This document shows positions 62,601 through 64,000 of a stretch of 64,000 nucleotides of DNA, piece by piece. The translations under genes were made by a program, and so were the position numbers. Source of the DNA: Meloidogyne chitwoodi (taxonomy: Eukaryota > Nematoda > Chromadorea > Rhabditida > Meloidogynidae); the NCBI GenBank assembly GCA_015183035.1, contig JACZZP010000011.1:2108001-2172000 (forward strand). The letters run 5' to 3'. The notes under the pieces were generated by a model. It did not search any database, was not told the origin of the DNA, and worked only from the letters and a program-made list of their open reading frames with translations. Within the stretch, counting starts at the first letter, position 1. Each line of letters opens with the position of its first letter.

Positions 62601-64000
62601 TGAACAACTTTTTGCTAAATCTCCCTACAATAATATACAACAAGGTTTATTGGCATTTGTCAACCGACATCATCAACAACTTCAAAATCAACAACAATCA
62701 TTAGAAAGTTGTAATACATCAACAAAAACATTTTGTAGTGAAAGTTGTTCAAATAATGCTTTTGGCACAAGTCCAATAATAACAACAGAAAATTCTCCTT
62801 TGCTAAAATCTTTTTTTAGTACTGCAGGAGGAACATTAAATTTAGGGGGTATTGCTTCTCCAAATAATAATCGTCACAATCCACCATTTATTGGAAGCCA
62901 AAGTTCTACAAGTACTTTATCACAATCACCACCCTCTCCATTAAACAATGAGTTTGTTAGTAGCAACAACTTTTTGGCACATTTATTAAATAGAGAATTT
63001 ATTAGTCAAAATTTGAATAATCAACAGCATTCAGATATGGCAACAGATTTTGTTGTTGGACTACAAGTATTTTATTTTATTAATTTTTTTAAACATTTCC
63101 AAATTTTCCAGGCTGCCCAACAACAACAACAACAACAATTATTAATGGTTGATTTAAATAATCAACATCATCAACAACATTCATCAACTACTGGCTCTTC
63201 ACGCGATTCAATAAACTCTAACAATGCTTTGAATGCTACAACAACTGTATCAATTGCTAATGAACAACCACTTTTGCTTCGTTCATCTTTAAATCCTCCT
63301 CAATTATCAAAAATTTCTGCTAGTGATTTAATTTTTGAACAAACTGACCAACCTTTAATTGATGCCCAAAGTGTTCAATTTGATTTGCCAATCCCAGCAC
63401 AACCCTCAGCTTTAAATAATCAACAACAACAAAACAATTCTGAAGCGGAATTAAATAAAGATGGGAATGATAATAAACAAACATTAGGCTATATTTGTGA
63501 AAGTGCTTCTCGTCTTCTTTTTCTTTCTGTTCATTGGGTGAAAGGAATAAAAGCATTATCTGAAAAGTTTGTGTTTTTATTAAAATATTGTAAAATTACG
63601 TTTTTATTAAACTTAACTGAAACATTCTTTCCTGAATTGAAACTTTCTGAGAGAAAATAAACTTTACGATATTCATTTAATTAAACTTTCCGGAACTTCA
63701 AATAAATTTGTAAATAATATAAAACTTTTTTCTCAAAAAACACAAATTTCTTTTTTTTCTTTACAGGCATTCACTTGTAGAATGTTTGATGCGTTTAAGA
63801 TGGTGCGATCTTTTTATTATCGGTCTTTGTCAATGCGCTCAAGATTTGGATCTAACTTCAATGCTTAGTAGTATTGAAGATAATCTTGGCAATCTTTTAA
63901 AATATGGTAAAAATTCATTTTTAAATTTATTTATTTTTTAATTTTTATTTAAGGTCGTCAACTTAATCGTGATCATTACAACAAATTAATTGCTCAAATT
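53628..64000 (+). CDS. nhr-41: Nuclear hormone receptor, NR2C (TR2/TR4)-like, 3' end beyond the window
   Basis: Fourteen exons in phase: 53628-53895, 53977-54116, 54355-54597, 55719-55901, 60979-61258, 61310-61348, 61583-61723, 61832-61879, 61932-62054, 62104-62330, 62596-63066, 63112-63566, 63767-63906, 63954-64000+; 935 codons seen. A long Asn/Gln/Ser-rich N-terminus precedes the DNA-binding domain (first zinc Cys near residue 363): [31 protein letters not shown], then [20 protein letters not shown] and SVQAERRP. P-box CEGCKG and the SVQAERRP extension match TR2/TR4 receptors, whose C. elegans counterpart is nhr-41. After a polyalanine/glutamine linker the ligand-binding domain begins ([39 protein letters not shown]). 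Such receptors act as nuclear dimers on direct repeats. The intron after CEGCKG's first Lys uses a GC donor (AAAG/GCAAGT). The final exons lie outside the window. The symbol is by family resemblance. Confidence 0.88.
54185..54335. repeat. TTCCGGAA cluster in receptor intron 2
   Basis: Four to five copies of TTCCGGAA or TTTCCGGA within 150 bp. Confidence 0.7.
55435..55690. repeat. TTTTCCGGAAAATAT cluster in receptor intron 3
   Basis: Copies of TTTTCCGGAAAATAT separated by CAAGTTTCAAGTTTATTTTT spacers; the unit repeats about four times with indels. Confidence 0.75.
56878..57504. mobile_element. Merlin-type element with perfect 83-bp TIRs and decayed transposase
   Basis: Ends 56878-56960 and 57422-57504 are exact inverted repeats of 83 bp beginning TGCCGCGCC. 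The 461-bp core encodes a Merlin transposase C-terminus on the minus strand. No clear 8-9-bp target duplication is visible (ttttttcaa against gtttcactt). It lies in the 5.1-kb intron 4 of the nuclear receptor gene, antisense to it. Confidence 0.85.
56998..57421 (-). pseudogene. Merlin (ISXO2-like) transposase, C-terminal part, broken
   Basis: Frame reads [29 protein letters not shown], stop, KCYNAIPRL, then [35 protein letters not shown] and a tail ending INNFMPPF. The [17 protein letters not shown] block is diagnostic of ISXO2-like DDE transposases. A TGA at 57295-57297 replaces the Trp expected after TDM, and the N-terminal zinc ribbon and first catalytic region are absent. It cannot encode active transposase. 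Confidence 0.85.
59360..60010. repeat. TTTCCGGAAAGTTTATA copies in receptor intron 4
   Basis: Cluster at 59360-59470 with units AACTTTCCGGAAAGTTTATA and variants, plus two more copies near 59870-59910 and 59990-60010. Confidence 0.7.
61455..61560. repeat. TTTTTCCGGAAAACTT copies in receptor intron 6
   Basis: Three copies of TTTTTCCGGAAAACTT within 100 bp, in the intron with the GC donor. Confidence 0.7.
62470..62580. repeat. AATATATTAAACTTTCCGGA tandem in receptor intron 10
   Basis: Four to five copies of a 22-bp unit ATATATTAAACTTTTTTAGA; the first and last keep TTCCGGAA. Confidence 0.7.

Noticed and set aside
63320..63556. Minus-strand 78-codon frame
   Set aside because: Shadow of receptor exon 12, whose plus-strand translation contains ligand-binding-domain residues.

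Overview
This is very AT-rich nuclear DNA from a nematode, most likely a root-knot nematode (Meloidogyne) or a close relative. The grounds are small introns with TTTTTAG/TTTCAG acceptors, a nematode-type GT92 glycosyltransferase, an F-box-like family I associate with plant-parasitic nematodes, LIN-1-type ETS and NR2C-type nuclear receptor genes with nematode architecture, and Merlin and MULE DNA transposons. The genus is inferred from remembered protein families, not from a search. Almost all coding sequence lies in short exons, so gene models were rebuilt exon by exon from splice sites, reading frame and family conservation.

Layout. 793-2883 (-): an 11-exon hexokinase-family gene with eroded nucleotide-binding motifs. 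2980-3055 and about 5035-5105 (-): tRNA-like relics. 6383-10335 (-): a 10-exon ETS factor of the ELK/LIN-1 subfamily with an ERK-docking FQFP motif, a VKSE SUMO-type site and a PLDLT CtBP-type motif; two of its introns share a 114-bp repeat. 10336-32107: about 22 kb with no gene I can support, holding repeat families and a few GC-richer islands. 32108-33363 (-): an F-box-like pseudogene with two in-frame stops. 33469-36170: nested DNA transposons, a Merlin-type element whose right target-site duplication was interrupted by a MULE with its own 9-bp duplication. 38167-38759 (+): a small secreted Gly/Tyr-rich protein, followed by an orphan terminal exon. 39690-39762 (+): tRNA-Cys(GCA). 39968-43134 (-): a 20-exon GT92 glycosyltransferase with three introns that appear to end in TG. 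43135-53627: mostly gene-poor, with a GC-rich structured island at 44335-44490 (candidate Sm-class RNA or an orphan exon). 53628 to the window end (+): an NR2C (TR2/TR4)-type nuclear receptor, 14 exons seen and cut at the edge, with a decayed Merlin element bearing perfect 83-bp inverted repeats in its 5-kb intron.

The genes are unrelated single-copy eukaryotic loci rather than an operon-like system. The most unusual points are the split target-site duplication that dates two transposons, the TG acceptors in the GT92 gene, the degenerate hexokinase motifs, the structured GC island, and dispersed palindromic motifs (TTTCCGGAAA, AAACTTAAGTTT, TTCTGA/TCAGAA) that crowd introns and intergenic DNA.
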